NCBI GenBank assembly: GCA_033032175.1
Contig: CM065307.1
Span: 1,178,001-1,242,000 of the forward strand
Direction: 5' to 3'
DNA from: Saturnia japonica
Taxonomy: Eukaryota > Arthropoda > Insecta > Lepidoptera > Saturniidae
Length of the DNA stretch: 64,000 nucleotides
Shown: positions 1-12,125 of the stretch, in pieces
Layout: every line of letters begins with the position of its first letter
How positions within the stretch are numbered: the stretch's first letter is position 1
Translations under genes and position numbers: made by a program
Notes under the pieces: generated by a model
What the model saw: the letters and a program-made list of their open reading frames with translations, nothing else
Database searches by the model: none
Told to the model about the DNA's origin: nothing

Positions 1-180
1 CAATAAATTAGGTTAATTATCAGAAATCAGACTAAACAAAGTAAGCTATATTTTTAACAAAATAATTTTTAGTAGCTCTATTTTATTTTACTATAGATAG
101 GCTTGCGTTTGAACACTATCTCGCCTGATCGCAAGTGATGATGTGGTTAACGATGGAGCACGCTTGCCTAGAAGTCCAGG

Positions 181-420
181 TTATAATTATAGGGAAATAC
201 AAAATCCAGCAAAGTGTTCCACTTTTTAGCGGTGCGCATTATAAATGTGCTAGCAAATCGCTTTGTGCCACCATAAATCGATGACGCTTCGCCGTGTCTC
301 TTGTCGTCCTATAATTGATAGGGGATAGGGGTATTAAGTTGTGCAATTAAACGCATACTCCCCGAAATGTATCCGTAACAAACCAATAAACTGGCAACTT
401 TCCACCGATGTTCAAGTACC
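181..420 (-). pseudogene. LINE reverse-transcriptase C-terminal remnant, copy 1
   Basis: Read on the minus strand, this stretch gives LEHRWKVASL and, in a shifted frame, TKRFASTFIMRTAKKWNTLL. Both are characteristic of the C-terminal tail of insect non-LTR retrotransposon reverse transcriptases, where LDxRRKVASLS and RTAKxWNSLP motifs are common. A homologous fragment lies at 60390-60663 on the other strand, and the two share runs of identical DNA around the TKRFASTFI segment. This copy lacks the HRFMVDIPP segment present in the other and is frameshifted. It is a dead 3' piece; the polymerase domain and 5' region are absent. Clade (CR1, Jockey or similar) cannot be fixed from this piece. Confidence 0.65.
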
Positions 421-3265
421 TGATGAAAGTGCGGTGCAGCCCAGAAACTATGATGGTTGCCAGTTATAAATTCCATCAGCAGTAAGTGCCATCATGCCGG
501 CCAGCAATAATGCCTATACACACCTCGCTCAAAGGATCCGATATCGTAGGAGGAAGTGAACATGCTGGCTGTGTGGCGATTGCATATCTTCATAACACGG
601 TAGATATAAGAATTTGCAAACTTCTTTATTCTTGTCTAGATGGATGTTAATGCGTAGCGTAACACAAGCGTGCGTCGTTTTGTAGTAGAAGAGATACGAT
701 AGTATATAGTTTATCTGGAAATTGTTTTTCTGCATCGGACAAGCAACAAAAAGGACTCCTAAAGATCACCGGCGACCATCGTTACCGGTTTATTTATAAT
801 TTTGCTGCTGATACATATTTCAAATTCTGCAACCATTATCTAACACGTAACACCGGTACCCATTGTCTAACGCATTGTCTAACATTGTAGATAACCAAAT
901 ATTAATAATTTAAAAGGGCTTACTAATTAATTCCCATAATCTCGTATCAACCTAATTTGGTATTTAGCGTTGGATATTGTCTCGTTTTGTTCTCTATGGT
1001 TCATTCATTGTTCCATTGTTGTTTTAGATAACATATTTTGTGGTATAAATTTGTTGGAGTTTTAAACATTTTAGATTATATAATATCAGTCCTGGACAAA
1101 ATCTTGCTCACTTTTTACATTTATGCACGTTTATTAAAATACCATTCCCCAATTAGCAACATATTGCAACACGTCAATGTATGAATTGAGAACAAAGTAT
1201 TCATTTTATACTTGATTTTTTTGGTATCTCATCATATTTACGGTATTGTCCCTGATGGTAAGCAGAGTTAAGATGGTGCAATTCAAATGATACGGCGACC
1301 ACCAAGAGAACAAAATCTATCAGCGGTCGCTGCTGTCATGCTTGCTTTCATAAATGTCTCGTCACGTTACGCTCGAAGGACCGGATGTTGTAAGAAAAAT
1401 GGACGACTTTAGCCGGGAGTTAGTTTCACAGTTTAACGGTATGACAAAGATAGAAAAATCATAGAGACCATTATAGTTCGTGCCGAGATGTAAAACTGTG
1501 ACTCCAATGACCAACATGTTTGGTTCTGTTGTGAAATGGAAAGGAGGGTATTACATTGAAAAGTTCTTCAGAACACCCACCATGATACAGATGATAAAAC
1601 ACAATCAGCGAGGCGATGTTCCTACGTAGCTAAGCGACTCAATATATTTGGTAACGTTTCCATCATTAACAATGCGAACAGCACGTTCCTGCAACCTGTC
1701 CAAAGCAGAGATTCTTTACATATTCATATATACATTTTGCTATTTTTGCTTTTTTTATATGAGAATCTATTAATAAACAATGTAACGCAGTATAAGGAGA
1801 GATATCCGCAAACACGTGATGATAGAGATGAGTTTATAGATAATCCATGAACTAAATATGCAGTAGCAGCTCTAGCAAGACCGCGAGACGTGCCTCCGCA
1901 ACAGATGCAACTAATTAACCACTACAATGGGACACTAATTACACTTTACAATTCATATTTTATTTATCACGGAAAGGCAGTGCCTTTTTTAAGGCAATGA
2001 TAATCCGGGCTCGACTCAGCTCCCACAGCTAATTTTGCAGTGGTGAATTTTAGATACTCGTATTTTTAAGTAATGAGGGTTCTGTTTTGGATTGGACGTA
2101 AAAGAATTTTCTATATGAAAATTCAAAATCAATGACATTGAAAATTAATTCTGTTTGTATTCAGACGCTAGGTTGATAATATGAAATATGACAACATTTC
2201 CTCAGATTGATATAGAAGTACCCAATTATACAAAATAATAGTCACTCATAATATGATAATTGAATATCTTTATATGAGAAAATAACACGGAATTGTGTGC
2301 GGAATAAATACATCAAGGTTTGTAATTTCAGACAGAATTTGAACTATATAGTTTGATTTTGTAGTATTTCAAGTTCGCTTCTTTATTGAATTCGGAATCG
2401 AAGTCCATGTATATCCAGATGAACATATTATACCATCTGATAGCATAAGCAATCGAAAATTATATCAAAGTTGTGAGTACAATCCACTTTCTGTATGTAT
2501 AAATTCCAATGGACGCGCGCCAGGAAATAATGCTGGAAATTTATAAAATGGATGCATTTGACAATATTGACCATCGAAAATACATCAATGATATTGACAA
2601 ACATTTTCTTTTATTTTCATAAGAAAATATTACAAGAAATCTGGAGTGAATTTAAATACAAATCTACGCTTAGGAAATATTTGTATATTTAAAACTAGTA
2701 TATTTTGTTTCGAAGCACTAGCTACTGCTTTGTCGATACTGTCGAGTCCTGTAACTTGAATTGTTAAGTATACCGTCCAGATAAAGATATTTCAAGCGTA
2801 AGAGTTTAATTTTCACCATTTTTCCGTAGCTCTGCAAAGCTGAAGAGAGGCTTCTTCGCACCTATAATATAAATTGCATAACATAAGTTCGATTGTTAAA
2901 GAATTTCCACTATACTGATATACTACTTAGAACTGCTCACGGTGTTGTTTCTAACTGAAGGATGTACTTGGAATCATACTTTAACGTATGTGGTGTTCAA
3001 ACTAAATTCTAAAAATACCTATTTGTTAATGACCTCTAAAAATAAGGAAGCAGAAGCTATTGACCGAACTTATTTATTGACGATTGATCTGAGATCGACT
3101 AGCTTTATAAAAGCAAATAAAAAATCAGGCAATATATAATCAACATTAAAAAGACAAGACAGATTGCAGTTAAGGGTTAAATCTCGCAAATTTAATCACA
3201 CAATGACTTTCATAAATATAGTTACAAAAGAAAAAAATTAATTGTAAAATAGCTGTAATTTTTAT
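421..3265. other. AT-rich DNA without recognised gene
   Basis: No convincing coding segment or complete repeat was seen. The stretch 1474-1540 resembles 22860-22936 (shared words ACTGTGACTCC and GGTTCTGTTGTG), which suggests fragments of an old dispersed repeat. Confidence 0.4.
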
Positions 3266-3510
3266 CCGACTGCGAAAAAGGAGAGTTATGTTTTTCGAGC
3301 GTTTGTATGTATGTATGTCTATTCCTTTGGCTCGCTCTGTAGTCTAAACTGCTTGATGGGTTTTAGCGTACGAGGTGTCATTAGATTCGTCTTAATTATG
3401 GGAGTGATGAAGGCTCTATAATATTTATGTACGAGATCGAGAAATCTAAAAAATAGAAAAAAAATTGTCAAGATTTTTGTTGCAGTCGGGTTTTTGTTTC
3501 CTTTTTAATA
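3266..3510 (+). repeat. Short interspersed repeat with CCGACTGC / GCAGTCGG ends, copy 1
   Basis: The element begins CCGACTGCGAAAAAGGAGAG and ends GCAGTCGGGTTTTTGTTTCC, so its ends contain an 8-bp inverted match. The interior words GCTTGATGGGTTTTAGCGTA and GGTGTCATTAGATT recur at 44430-44695 and 50700-51010. It is about 245 bp, has no coding capacity and is MITE-like. In the other two locations it is the right part of the composite unit. Confidence 0.6.
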
Positions 3511-3599
3511 ATTTAGCTTGTTAAACAATACATTTAATTTGAACAGTATTATAACTTGAGGATTAATTTAAAATAACATATTATACACGTTTATTAATA

Positions 3600-3965
3600 C
3601 TAGCGATCGCCCTAAGCTCGAAATTCGACCAGCGACTCTTTGATCATTGACTATTTTCTGTTTGACATTTGCAGTATTCATGAACCTAAACAATGAGTAT
3701 TATCTACATCACTTGCTGTCACTTTTCGGTGAGTGACAATGTCAATATTTTGAAGGGTCTAAGTTCAATGGCACTTGTCGGGTTAGGATTCTCAGTATTA
3801 ATTTATTTTATTTAATATATTAGTAACAGATATTATAGATAAATTTTAGCTTTCTGCACTCCTTCTCCATATAAACTTTAACCATGCCAAATCTCATAGT
3901 CTTCCGTGCACGCAATACGCTTAAAAAGGGGTAGAAAGCTTTTGCTTTACCTATTAATATATAGA
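3600..3965 (-). mobile_element. Helitron-like non-autonomous element, family HelB, copy 1
   Basis: Read on the minus strand the element starts TCTA...TTAATA after an A. It ends with a short hairpin (GGTCGAA/TTCGAGC-type, partly mutated here), then GGGCGATCGCTAG followed by T. That is the Helitron terminal architecture: 5' TC, a 3' hairpin about a dozen bases before CTRR, and insertion between A and T. The 366-bp body is non-coding. Five other copies lie in the window (18328, 27830, 31119, 53984, 58073). The superfamily call is inference from the ends; no Rep/helicase gene is present. Confidence 0.6.
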
Positions 3966-4737
3966 TTTTGCCAAACAATGTTCTGATTCAGCTACATGAT
4001 GCAGGATAACTAATTGCCAATTACATTTGAGGATGAACATGAATAAATTCCTTAGATTTTTTTATTTACTATTACATTCACATTCATTTTTATCACATTG
4101 ACTGTATCCACTAACAGGTTTTCTATTAATAACTTTAATACAAAAATCTCAGACCAAAATATTTATATTCTCTTAGCGTAATCGAAAATGTATTTAACGT
4201 AGCTTTGAGAATTTGGTATAAGACCATCTTAACCGATTTGCCGTCTAGGCCAATTGTTATAGGATTGAAGTTGACAGCTCCATTATAATGTTTTCTACGT
4301 TATTAACGTAGAAATGACTTTCAGCTTTGAGTTGAATTGATTTTGATATTCGTTTTTCACTTACCTAAAAGGGCTTTGTAACCGATTTTATAGCATGAAA
4401 AGTGAAACAAATTCACCTTTAACTTAGAAGTCTTCGCTAAAATGGTTTTCGAATTGATTTTAAGGTTTGCAATATATTTTAGACCTATACCTAATTTATA
4501 TTTTTGATCCAAGAGTTTATATAAAAAATGTTAGTACTGTTATGAAATATTAATCAACTTTAAAAAACAATCTTCTTGTTTTGGCGCTGCAAAAAGCACT
4601 TGCCAGTGTCAATGTTTATAAGCCTTCGTAAAATTTTCCAATGTACAAAGTGCGGTCTTCTGACAAGATGGTCGCTCTTTTGTCAGAACTGTCTAGGGAG
4701 TTTTTGTGACATCTCAAAATGCATATTTGCACTTTAT
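3966..4737. other. AT-rich DNA without recognised gene
   Basis: No repeat or coding segment could be assigned. Short open frames on both strands around 4576-4837 are overlapping and lack recognisable domains. Confidence 0.35.
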
Positions 4738-4892
4738 ATTTATAATCCACCTCACCCATGCACAACAACCAAACTATATCACGCAAAATGCCACCAATAT
4801 TACATAATATAGGTTCAAGAAACCCAAGATAATGCATAAAAAATAAAAACTACCACATGTCACTTCAACATCCCGCCAAAAACTCTCAATTA
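4738..4892 (+). repeat. Dispersed repeat shared with 62186-62330
   Basis: The run from TATAATCCAC to CCCGCCAAAAACT matches 62186-62330 in the same orientation. It includes a long nearly identical core (TATATCACGCAAAATGCCAC and the following bases). Both copies are about 150 bp, non-coding and without clear terminal structure. Family unknown. Confidence 0.6.
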
Positions 4893-5159
4893 CCTCATTA
4901 GAGATTAGTTTCATTTTGCTATTGATATACCCATTCAGCACTTTGGATCAATTATATCCGATGGAATTTGATTAAGAAGTCAACTAAATAGAGCATTCGC
5001 TCAACAAATTCAGTTCACTCCTTGTTTGAAGGCTATATATATAGTGTCTTTATATATTAATTAAATTGATTTTTATAATATTAATAATCCATAACGAAGT
5101 ATGCCTGGAATAAGTAAAGTGAAATCGAATAAGGAGTAAATAACTAGGAGCTAAATCAG

Positions 5160-5400
5160 AAATGTCAGATATTCCGACCACAATAGTTGACCGGCAGAAG
5201 TGGAGGTAGATAGGCTCATTATGAAAGCAAGTTAAGAAAAATGGTGTAAAATAATAACAAACTGGTATCCTAGAAACAGGAAATGGAATAGGAGAAAACA
5301 ACTAAGCAGATGGGAAGATGAGTTAAAGCAGTGATAGAAAACGCAATGGAAACAGCGAGTAAAGGTCTTTGTCACGAATTTTACTAAATTAATAGTATGA
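5160..5400 (+). pseudogene. LINE reverse-transcriptase C-terminal remnant (RWEDD type)
   Basis: With frame changes the plus strand reads KWCKIITNWYPRN and then LSRWEDELKQ followed by stops. The order W-x-K-x-x-T-x-WYPR then RWEDD(I)K is typical of the tail of lepidopteran endonuclease/reverse-transcriptase LINE proteins. The ORF is broken by several stops and frameshifts. It is an old 5'-truncated fragment; the catalytic polymerase region is not present. It belongs to a different sequence group from the fragments at 181-420 and 60390-60663. Confidence 0.5.
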
Positions 5401-6443
5401 CAATTAATGGTAAAAAGAAAAAAAAACAATTTAAAATTATTAGGCTTTATAAATAATAGTACTCATGAATTTATTTTACTTGATTTTCACGATAAATTCT
5501 GTAAATTGTAAAAACTGCTACGGTATTGTTGTATAAATAAAACCTCAATCGATGTTATTTCTTGAAATCGTGGGAAACGAGGCATTCATTTTATATAAAT
5601 TGTTCTCAGTTAAAACAAAGAATACAAACATTATTTCCAAGGACCTCTCATTTACTGCATTGAAACGAAGTTTTTCAAAAATCCCTTCTAGAAAATGTAA
5701 GGTAACGAGCTCTTTCATGTCATCGAGTGTTTTGTATTCGGAATAAGTCAATCGTTGTTAAAAGGAACTCGCTTTCGAGATCTTTCAATTGTGTTTTAAC
5801 GACAATAAAACGGAAAGGAAATATACATCGTTTTGTTCTTGAACATATCACAATCTCAACACATGTGTCACCTGCAAATAATGTATTTGTTACTTTAATA
5901 TATTAAATTATTTTAGAAGTTATTTCGCAGGAAGAGGTTTCAATAAAAGCTTTAAAATAAAATATATTTATGGTACTGGGTACGATCGGTCTTTACGACA
6001 ACTTAATATGTAATGACCAAATCCCACTGTTGTTACAAGTACCTGGTTCCCCTGCCAATACGTCATATTAAATAAGATACTGTTTAATATAAATGAGAGA
6101 ATCATATTGATGTGATTATGGAATCCGTAAAGTATTTGTGCTATTGATTTTACAATTGACTGGGCGCAATAGAAACAGATGTGATCTGTGACCGCACGCA
6201 CTTTGCAAACAACGACCGGCTTAAACGTTGTTTGAGATGCGGGATAGTGAAAACATCAGTTATTAAGTTAACTACGGTTATACGCTGTTCTAAATGCAGC
6301 TGTCTCATCTCAATGTGATGTTTATGTCCGCCCAGAGGTATCCTCCGACAGCGTCATTCTGTCAAATTCTAACATTCATTGAATGTACACGAATGTGACT
6401 TGCGAATGGATATGTTTCAATTAACTTCTACACAACGACTTTT
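5401..6443. other. No recognised gene
   Basis: A 68-codon frame on the minus strand (5545-5751) reads like ordinary protein but starts only at TTG, has an equally long antisense frame, and matches no family I know. Nothing else was assignable. Confidence 0.3.
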
Positions 6444-6638
6444 AACCGACATCAAAAAAGACAATGGTTCCTCTATTCCAATATATGTATATGTTTATGG
6501 ATGTTCAGCTATATCTTCTTTGTTCATTAACCGATTTGGATGATTGTTATTTTGTTGAATAGAGGATAATACCTCAAGGGTGGTTAATTTCATTGGCATC
6601 GAAGATACACCAAATATTTAAAGTTGTTTTATTTTGTT
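6444..6638 (+). repeat. AACCGACTTC-type repeat, copy 1
   Basis: This is one of ten copies of a repeat of about 220 bp. It starts AACCGACTTCAAAAA, passes through ATGGATGTTCAGCTAT, ACCGATTTGGATGATT and ACCTCAAGGGTGG, and ends in a TTGAAGTTGGTT-like sequence, so the termini are imperfect inverted repeats. It is non-coding. This copy is partly degenerate at its right end. Confidence 0.65.
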
Positions 6639-8610
6639 TGTTTGTTAAAAAGTGTCTTGTTGATATAATATTACATTTTATCAACTGTATCTTGTCTTCT
6701 TCTTTAATTTAAGATCTCAGCTGGTATCGATGGAGCAATTGCTACTGTTCCATATCCTTTGCCTTTCTTTTCACTTCTTGATACGTCGCAAAAAGTAAAA
6801 AAAAAGTTTAAAAAAAAAAAACGTTTTGTCAAGATCTTCCTTTTCTTTGCTTTCCTTCACTAATGCCTTCTAAAACTATTTTTAATAACTTGGCATGCTT
6901 GCGTTCATTCCTCTTTCCTCTTCTGTTTTATTTGATGATAGGTTTCTACTTAAGGGAGATAGATAGCCAGAGGATAACTTGAAAATGCTCTGTTGTCACA
7001 TTAAGGAATCTCAAGTTTTGTGTAGGTTAAAAATTCTCGTCAATCGATAAGGGGTTAGAGGGAGCCAACGTTGAGCAATGACAATAAAATAAATGGGGAA
7101 AAAATACGTACATCATTTTCTTGTAAATAATATTTAAAGCTGACAACATAAAAATAACTTTTAATTTTGCAAAGTTACGAACATGAGAGATAATCCAGAG
7201 GCATAGGATTCCGTGCCAAAAATAATCCCGCCCAACTGATCCGAGATTATTGGTACTTGTTATCACTGATAGGCACACGATAGACCTCGCGGAACACGTA
7301 ATTCCAATAAAAAGAACAGGAAAGTACTTTAGCTTGGCGCCAGTGTTGCTAGTAAATATTTAATTTACCACATCTAAATATTTACCCTAATTAAAGTCAT
7401 CTGAAATTGAAATATAATATAATTTTTATTATTATGGAATATATAATTCTAGTTTTTAGAAAAACAAATAACACGTAAAGAGATCTGGAATAATATATAG
7501 TATTTGATATAAACTCTATTATTTAAATAGCAAATATGCAGAGGCTGATAAAACCTGCGATGTTTTGATAGAAACCCAAAATTTTTCGAATTTTATATGA
7601 AAATTCTATTGTTCCTTTATCTCCATATAAAGCTACTATAATTTTTTTTCTCAACTATTTAAATAACTCAGTATGATACTAAATAAATTCAATTTAAGTA
7701 GATACAGTTACTTTGAAAAATTCGTTGGTATATAGTCCAATAGAGGAAAGTACAAGTGCTTCTTTGGGATGTATTTTTCAACACACACATGTCAGTAGCC
7801 GTTATTACTCAGAGCTAGGAACCTTTTAGTGACTGGCCTTAGTAAGTACGATTTCTTTTATTGTTTCTTATAGGTAACCATAGGCTGTCTGTATTCCATA
7901 GTTAATAAAAGTATAGGTTTCATTTTATCATGTGTAAAATAGCAGTAATGAAATAAAATATTTCACTGTGATTAAATCATATTAAAATAGCTTGAATTTC
8001 CATAAGGGACTTCTAACCTTAACTCAGGTAAAAAAACAAGTAAGTTATGCGAGGGACTCCCACGTGAAGGAGTTTTTTTTGGTATGGTTGGAACAAATCA
8101 AAATAAACGTTGCACATAATATGTGTAATTGTATGCTCGTACTATATAATGAAGCTGGTGTATACGTACTTTGAGTTATAATTTCATAAGTAAAATTACA
8201 CAATAAAAGTTGATAAGAATAGCAGTGACCATAAGATGTTCCATTTGTAGACTGCAGCGATCATAAGGTTTAATGAATGACTATACGCTACATTCCTTAT
8301 AAAAATAAAAATAAAACAAATCAACACAATTCAGAAATGCAGTTAAAACTGCAACTCATCGTTGGCAACACCATACACCGAGCTAGCGGAAGCCGGGCAA
8401 TCCGTCATTGTCCGTACAAACGGCGCTAGGAAAAACTTCCTAATGACTCACCAAGGTTTCTTTTTGTTAGCCCCTGGACGACTAAGAGCGAGTTAGATAT
8501 ATAATTCTTGACGTAGGATGTTGGCCCCATCATAATGTACTTGGAAACTTTATGAAATTTGGCTTTTGTTATGAAATGTCATGGAATATCCATGAGGGAA
8601 ATCTATACAT
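6639..8610. other. AT-rich DNA without recognised gene
   Basis: No coding segment, RNA gene or complete repeat could be supported in this interval. Confidence 0.35.
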
Positions 8611-9030
8611 ATATATATTATTGAAGTGTCTGTTTGTAATGCCAATATAAAAGCTTTTTACTAAATGCATACGAAATTTATACGTTACCTATAGTAAAAA
8701 ATTCGTTTTGAAATTTTTGTTTATCTATCTACTCATTCCGGGTAATCTCTGAATCGGCTGAACTAATTTTGACGGGACTTTCACTGGCAGATAGCTGTTG
8801 TTATATGTAGTAACTAAGGGTACTTTTATTTTTAAAAAAGGAATTAGAGTCTCACGCTAATATAAATTACTTCGGGTAAATTATGATTTTGGGGTGCTTA
8901 AATGACTTACGCTGAGTAAACCATAGGAGATATATCAAATTGACGAATGAAATGATGAATGTAAAAAAGAAGCATTTATATCTTGGAAATAACCGGGAGC
9001 GGGGTTACACGAATCGCGCCTGTGCCCGAT
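8611..9030 (+). mobile_element. Helitron-like non-autonomous element, family HelA, copy 1 (diverged)
   Basis: HelA copies read ATTGAAGTGTCTGTTTGTAA, then CCGGGTAATCTCCGAA, TTGACGGGACTTTCACTGG, CTTACGCTGAGTAAACCATA and CCGGGAGCGGGG, and end GCACAGCTAG before T. This copy has all internal landmarks in order, but the 3' end is mutated (CGCGCCTGTGCCCGATCG). It is non-coding. Confidence 0.6.
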
Positions 9031-9389
9031 CGAAGGCATACTTTAAAGTACATGACTGCAGCCATCAGCACAGCTAGTCATTTAAAAAAAAAAACTAATG
9101 TAGTTAGTTATTTCAAATCTATAAGGACTATACGAAATATAAGTAAGTCTAAATGTTATTGAATTTTAGCTTTTATAGAGGTAATTAGTTTTGGGTGTTT
9201 CACAGCCGCACTATATTACAAGAATAGTAATGATAAAGTTAGAAACGGACTTGGGGGTAAGCCTAAAGATGTTTTGATTTGTTAGTAGAAAATATACCAT
9301 TACATTGGTTTTTCACTAACCTCATTGCACAACTCGTAGTACAGCAAAAGGATGGCACTATACTTCTAAATAAACACGGTGTAATCATA

Positions 9390-10682
9390 CAAGGTGTCCA
9401 GAAAGGGTATCGGGTATTTGTAAGTTCAATGAAACAAAAATTATTTGTATGCAATAAAAAAGTTTAGTGTTTATTATTAGCATATGAATTGGAGAATTAT
9501 TTGGAAAAGATGATGTTATCCAAATGATGACCGTTACGTTGCTGGCACTCTTCTAAACGGAAACGAAGATTGGCGATAACACGTTGACACATAGCTATCG
9601 ATATTGCTGCCATTTCTGACCTGATGTTTTACTTTAACTGGGTTAGATTCGTCGTATTGTTTTGATAAACCTTACTTTTAAGGTATCCCCATGCAAAATA
9701 GTCAAGCGGGCTAAGGTCGGGGCTTCTGGGAGGCCAGTTGATGTTACCCCTTCGCGAAATGACTTTATTAGGGAATAATTCGTTAACAACTTCCATTGAG
9801 TCATTTGAGGTATGGCAAGTGGCCCCATCTTGCTAGAACCACGTTCTTGAGTTGAAACCTGCAACTCTGGGACCAAAAAATTTCGCAACATATCGCAATA
9901 ACGGTCACTATTCACATTAATTGCTCGGCCTCGTTGATCTTCATGAAAATAAGGATCAATTATGCCTTTAGCAGACATAGCGGCCCAAACAACGACCTTT
10001 GGGCTATGCAGGGGTCGTTCATGCTTTCGTCTCGGATTCTCTACTGCCCAGTACCGACAATTCTGCTTATTAACATGACCATTCAGGTGAAAATTTGCTT
10101 CGTCACTGAACAGTATGTTGTTAAAATTGTTAAATCGCTGCAGCATTTCGTTCGCAAAATTTAGTCGATTAGCATAGTCCGTATCCTTCAATTCTTGAAC
10201 CAATTGAATTTTATAGGCTTTTAGATGTAAGTCTTTCTTTAAAATCGAATGTAAAGACGATTTTTTGATGTTCAACGCTTGGCATCGCTTTCGGATGGAT
10301 AAAGACGGATTTTGACGAACCGACGCCTCAACTTCTTCAATTGTTTCTTCATCGCGAACTGAACGAGGACGACCAGAGTTTTGAATTTTAACTGTCGCAC
10401 CTGTATTCTCGAACATCCTGATCCATTTCCTAATGCTATCGTAACTTGGCGCGTGGCGTGTACGATATTCCGCACGATAGAGAAGTTGAGCAGTCACTAT
10501 TGAATCACCATTACGATAATACGCTCGTACGCAAAATGCGCGATGCGTCCCCGAGTACTGTTCCATCGTGACTAAAACTCCACAAAATGGCGGACGCCAC
10601 GAACCCCTCCCCGCACCCTTTAGACGCCCCGTTTCGAATATGGCGCGAAAACAAATACCCGATACCCTTTCTGGACACCTTG
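9390..10682 (-). mobile_element. DD41D mariner (Tc1/mariner) transposon, copy 1, complete ends
   Basis: The 1293-bp element is flanked by TA (9388-9389 and 10683-10684). It has inverted repeats of about 30 bp beginning CAAGGTGTCCAGAAAGGGTA on each side. It contains one transposase gene on the minus strand, frameshifted by a 10-bp deletion. Copies 2 (42726-44026) and 3 (49000-50302) are close relatives. Because its ends are intact, this copy could in principle still be moved by transposase from another copy; that is inference. Confidence 0.93.
9497..10566 (-). pseudogene. DD41D mariner transposase, frameshifted
   Basis: The ATG at 10564-10566 opens MEQYSGTHRAFCVRAYY, the same start as the intact copy 3. 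The N-terminal helix-turn-helix region and the first catalytic Asp (FSDEANF) are readable. After LVPELQ the frame is lost: the intact copy has TTGCAGGAGTTTGCAGG where this copy has only TTGCAGG. That is a 10-bp deletion between two TTGCAGG repeats, typical of slippage. The second and third catalytic Asp (QQDGAT, SPLDYF) remain in the DNA but in another frame, so no functional protein is expected. Family usual length is about 350 residues, and the broken frame stops at 307. Confidence 0.9.
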
Positions 10683-11877
10683 TATAATAATGGTGACCAC
10701 TAAACGATCTACCATCCTTTACCAGCCATCGCTGTCATATCGGACTGCTGTAATATATCTTTACGTTATATCTGAAGGAATTTATGTTGCATGAAGGTAG
10801 AAACACACTGGTTAAAATATCTGTAAACAATATACAATGTATAAAAAACCTCGTCGAATCCGAAAAGGGTATATAAGGTACCCTAAAGACATTACCAAGA
10901 AAATATCAAAATTTTATTTATTATGAAAATAAAAATGTTATTGCGATTTAAAATTAGTTTATTTAATTTTATTTAGTTTCCCTAAAATTTAGCAAATTTT
11001 TAAAACGTGATAACACTATCACCAGCCCCGGCGCGGTGCAGCGGTACGTTTCATTGAATGGCGGTACCCTGCGCCACGCCGCCTATAATGTCATATAAGT
11101 TTCCTCTCATTTAACTATTTTTTTTTACATTTTATCAGGGGTAATTTTTTTTTTACTTATAATCTGAGATAGATAACATAAACAGAATATAATCTCGATT
11201 CCTGATAACACCTCCCCGGATCCGACGGGCTTTTTAATACATAGTGTGAAAAAGCAATTATCAAAAAATGTTAATTAACCCGATCGAGTTTCTTGCTGGC
11301 TCTTTTCGATGACCGGGGTGTTTTCCGAACTGGTGATAGTATGTTGTCTTCTTAGGGCTTAAATGGGATAAAGTATTTATGATCATGTTAACTCATTGAA
11401 GACTATCTGATACAAAAAATCCAACTTTTACTCCCTTATGGTAATAAATTAATGTAAATTCCTTGAAATTTCGAGCTGCATTTTTTATTCACAAATTAAA
11501 ACGAAATATTAAAAGACATAACATTTAAAAAAGACAGACTTTGCAGACATTGTTCACGTTTACCGCGTATAATATTTCTGGCTGGGACATCCGAACCGCC
11601 CATCTCTCATTTGTCCTGAAAATGGGTGCCTTTGCTCGGAGAGCCTTAATTTTTAGATTTCTCTTAATTCAACGTTTCGGTCCGAGCTGTGTTAAATATA
11701 GGATATGAAATTTCTGCTTTAATTTTTTTAGGAGAACTAAAATTGGAATCAAGAGCAACGTATACAAAAGGGCTTGCCCTATGAGAAAAAAGGATACACA
11801 GAAAATTCACACCACAGAACTGAATCGATAATATAAGAAACGAATACAGCCGTAGTACTTTTAAAGTCACCAAAATA
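10683..11877. other. AT-rich DNA without gene; short GC-rich inverted repeat
   Basis: At about 11037-11088 a GC-rich patch contains CGGCGCGGTGCAGCGGTACG facing, on the other strand, CGGCGTGGCGCAGGGTACCG. This is a 20-bp imperfect inverted pair that may be a tiny MITE or MITE end. The rest is unassigned. Confidence 0.4.
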
Positions 11878-12125
11878 CATGATAAACTTAGGGAGCAACG
11901 TTTGCGCTAGTACGGGCATATTGTGATGAGGCGAGATGATGACCATATGACTAAAAGAGTCACGACTATAGAAGAAGGAAAAAGAGACCGTGGATCACCA
12001 CGACGACCTGGCTACGAGCAATAAAAAAGGACATGATAATGAGCAACACAACAAAAGAGACAACTTACAACCGTACGGTGGGCGCAAAAGTACTAGAAGG
12101 GGTGACAAATGAATTGGGAAAATAG
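11878..12125 (+). pseudogene. RTE-like LINE reverse-transcriptase C-terminal remnant
   Basis: The plus strand reads HDKLREQRLR, a stop, then YGHIVMRRDDDHMTKRV and GSPRRPGYEQ. After a frameshift it reads AIKKDM and ends VLEGVTNELGK. The order KLRExRLRWYGHVMRR ... GRPxxRW ... IKxDM is the well-known tail of RTE/endonuclease-reverse-transcriptase proteins of insects. Here the expected Trp before YGH is a TAG stop and the frame changes at least once. It is a dead fragment without the catalytic YADD region. Confidence 0.65.

Noticed and set aside
5545..5751. 68-codon minus-strand frame with ordinary-looking composition
   Set aside because: It starts only at TTG, an antisense frame of equal length exists, and no splice or family evidence supports it.
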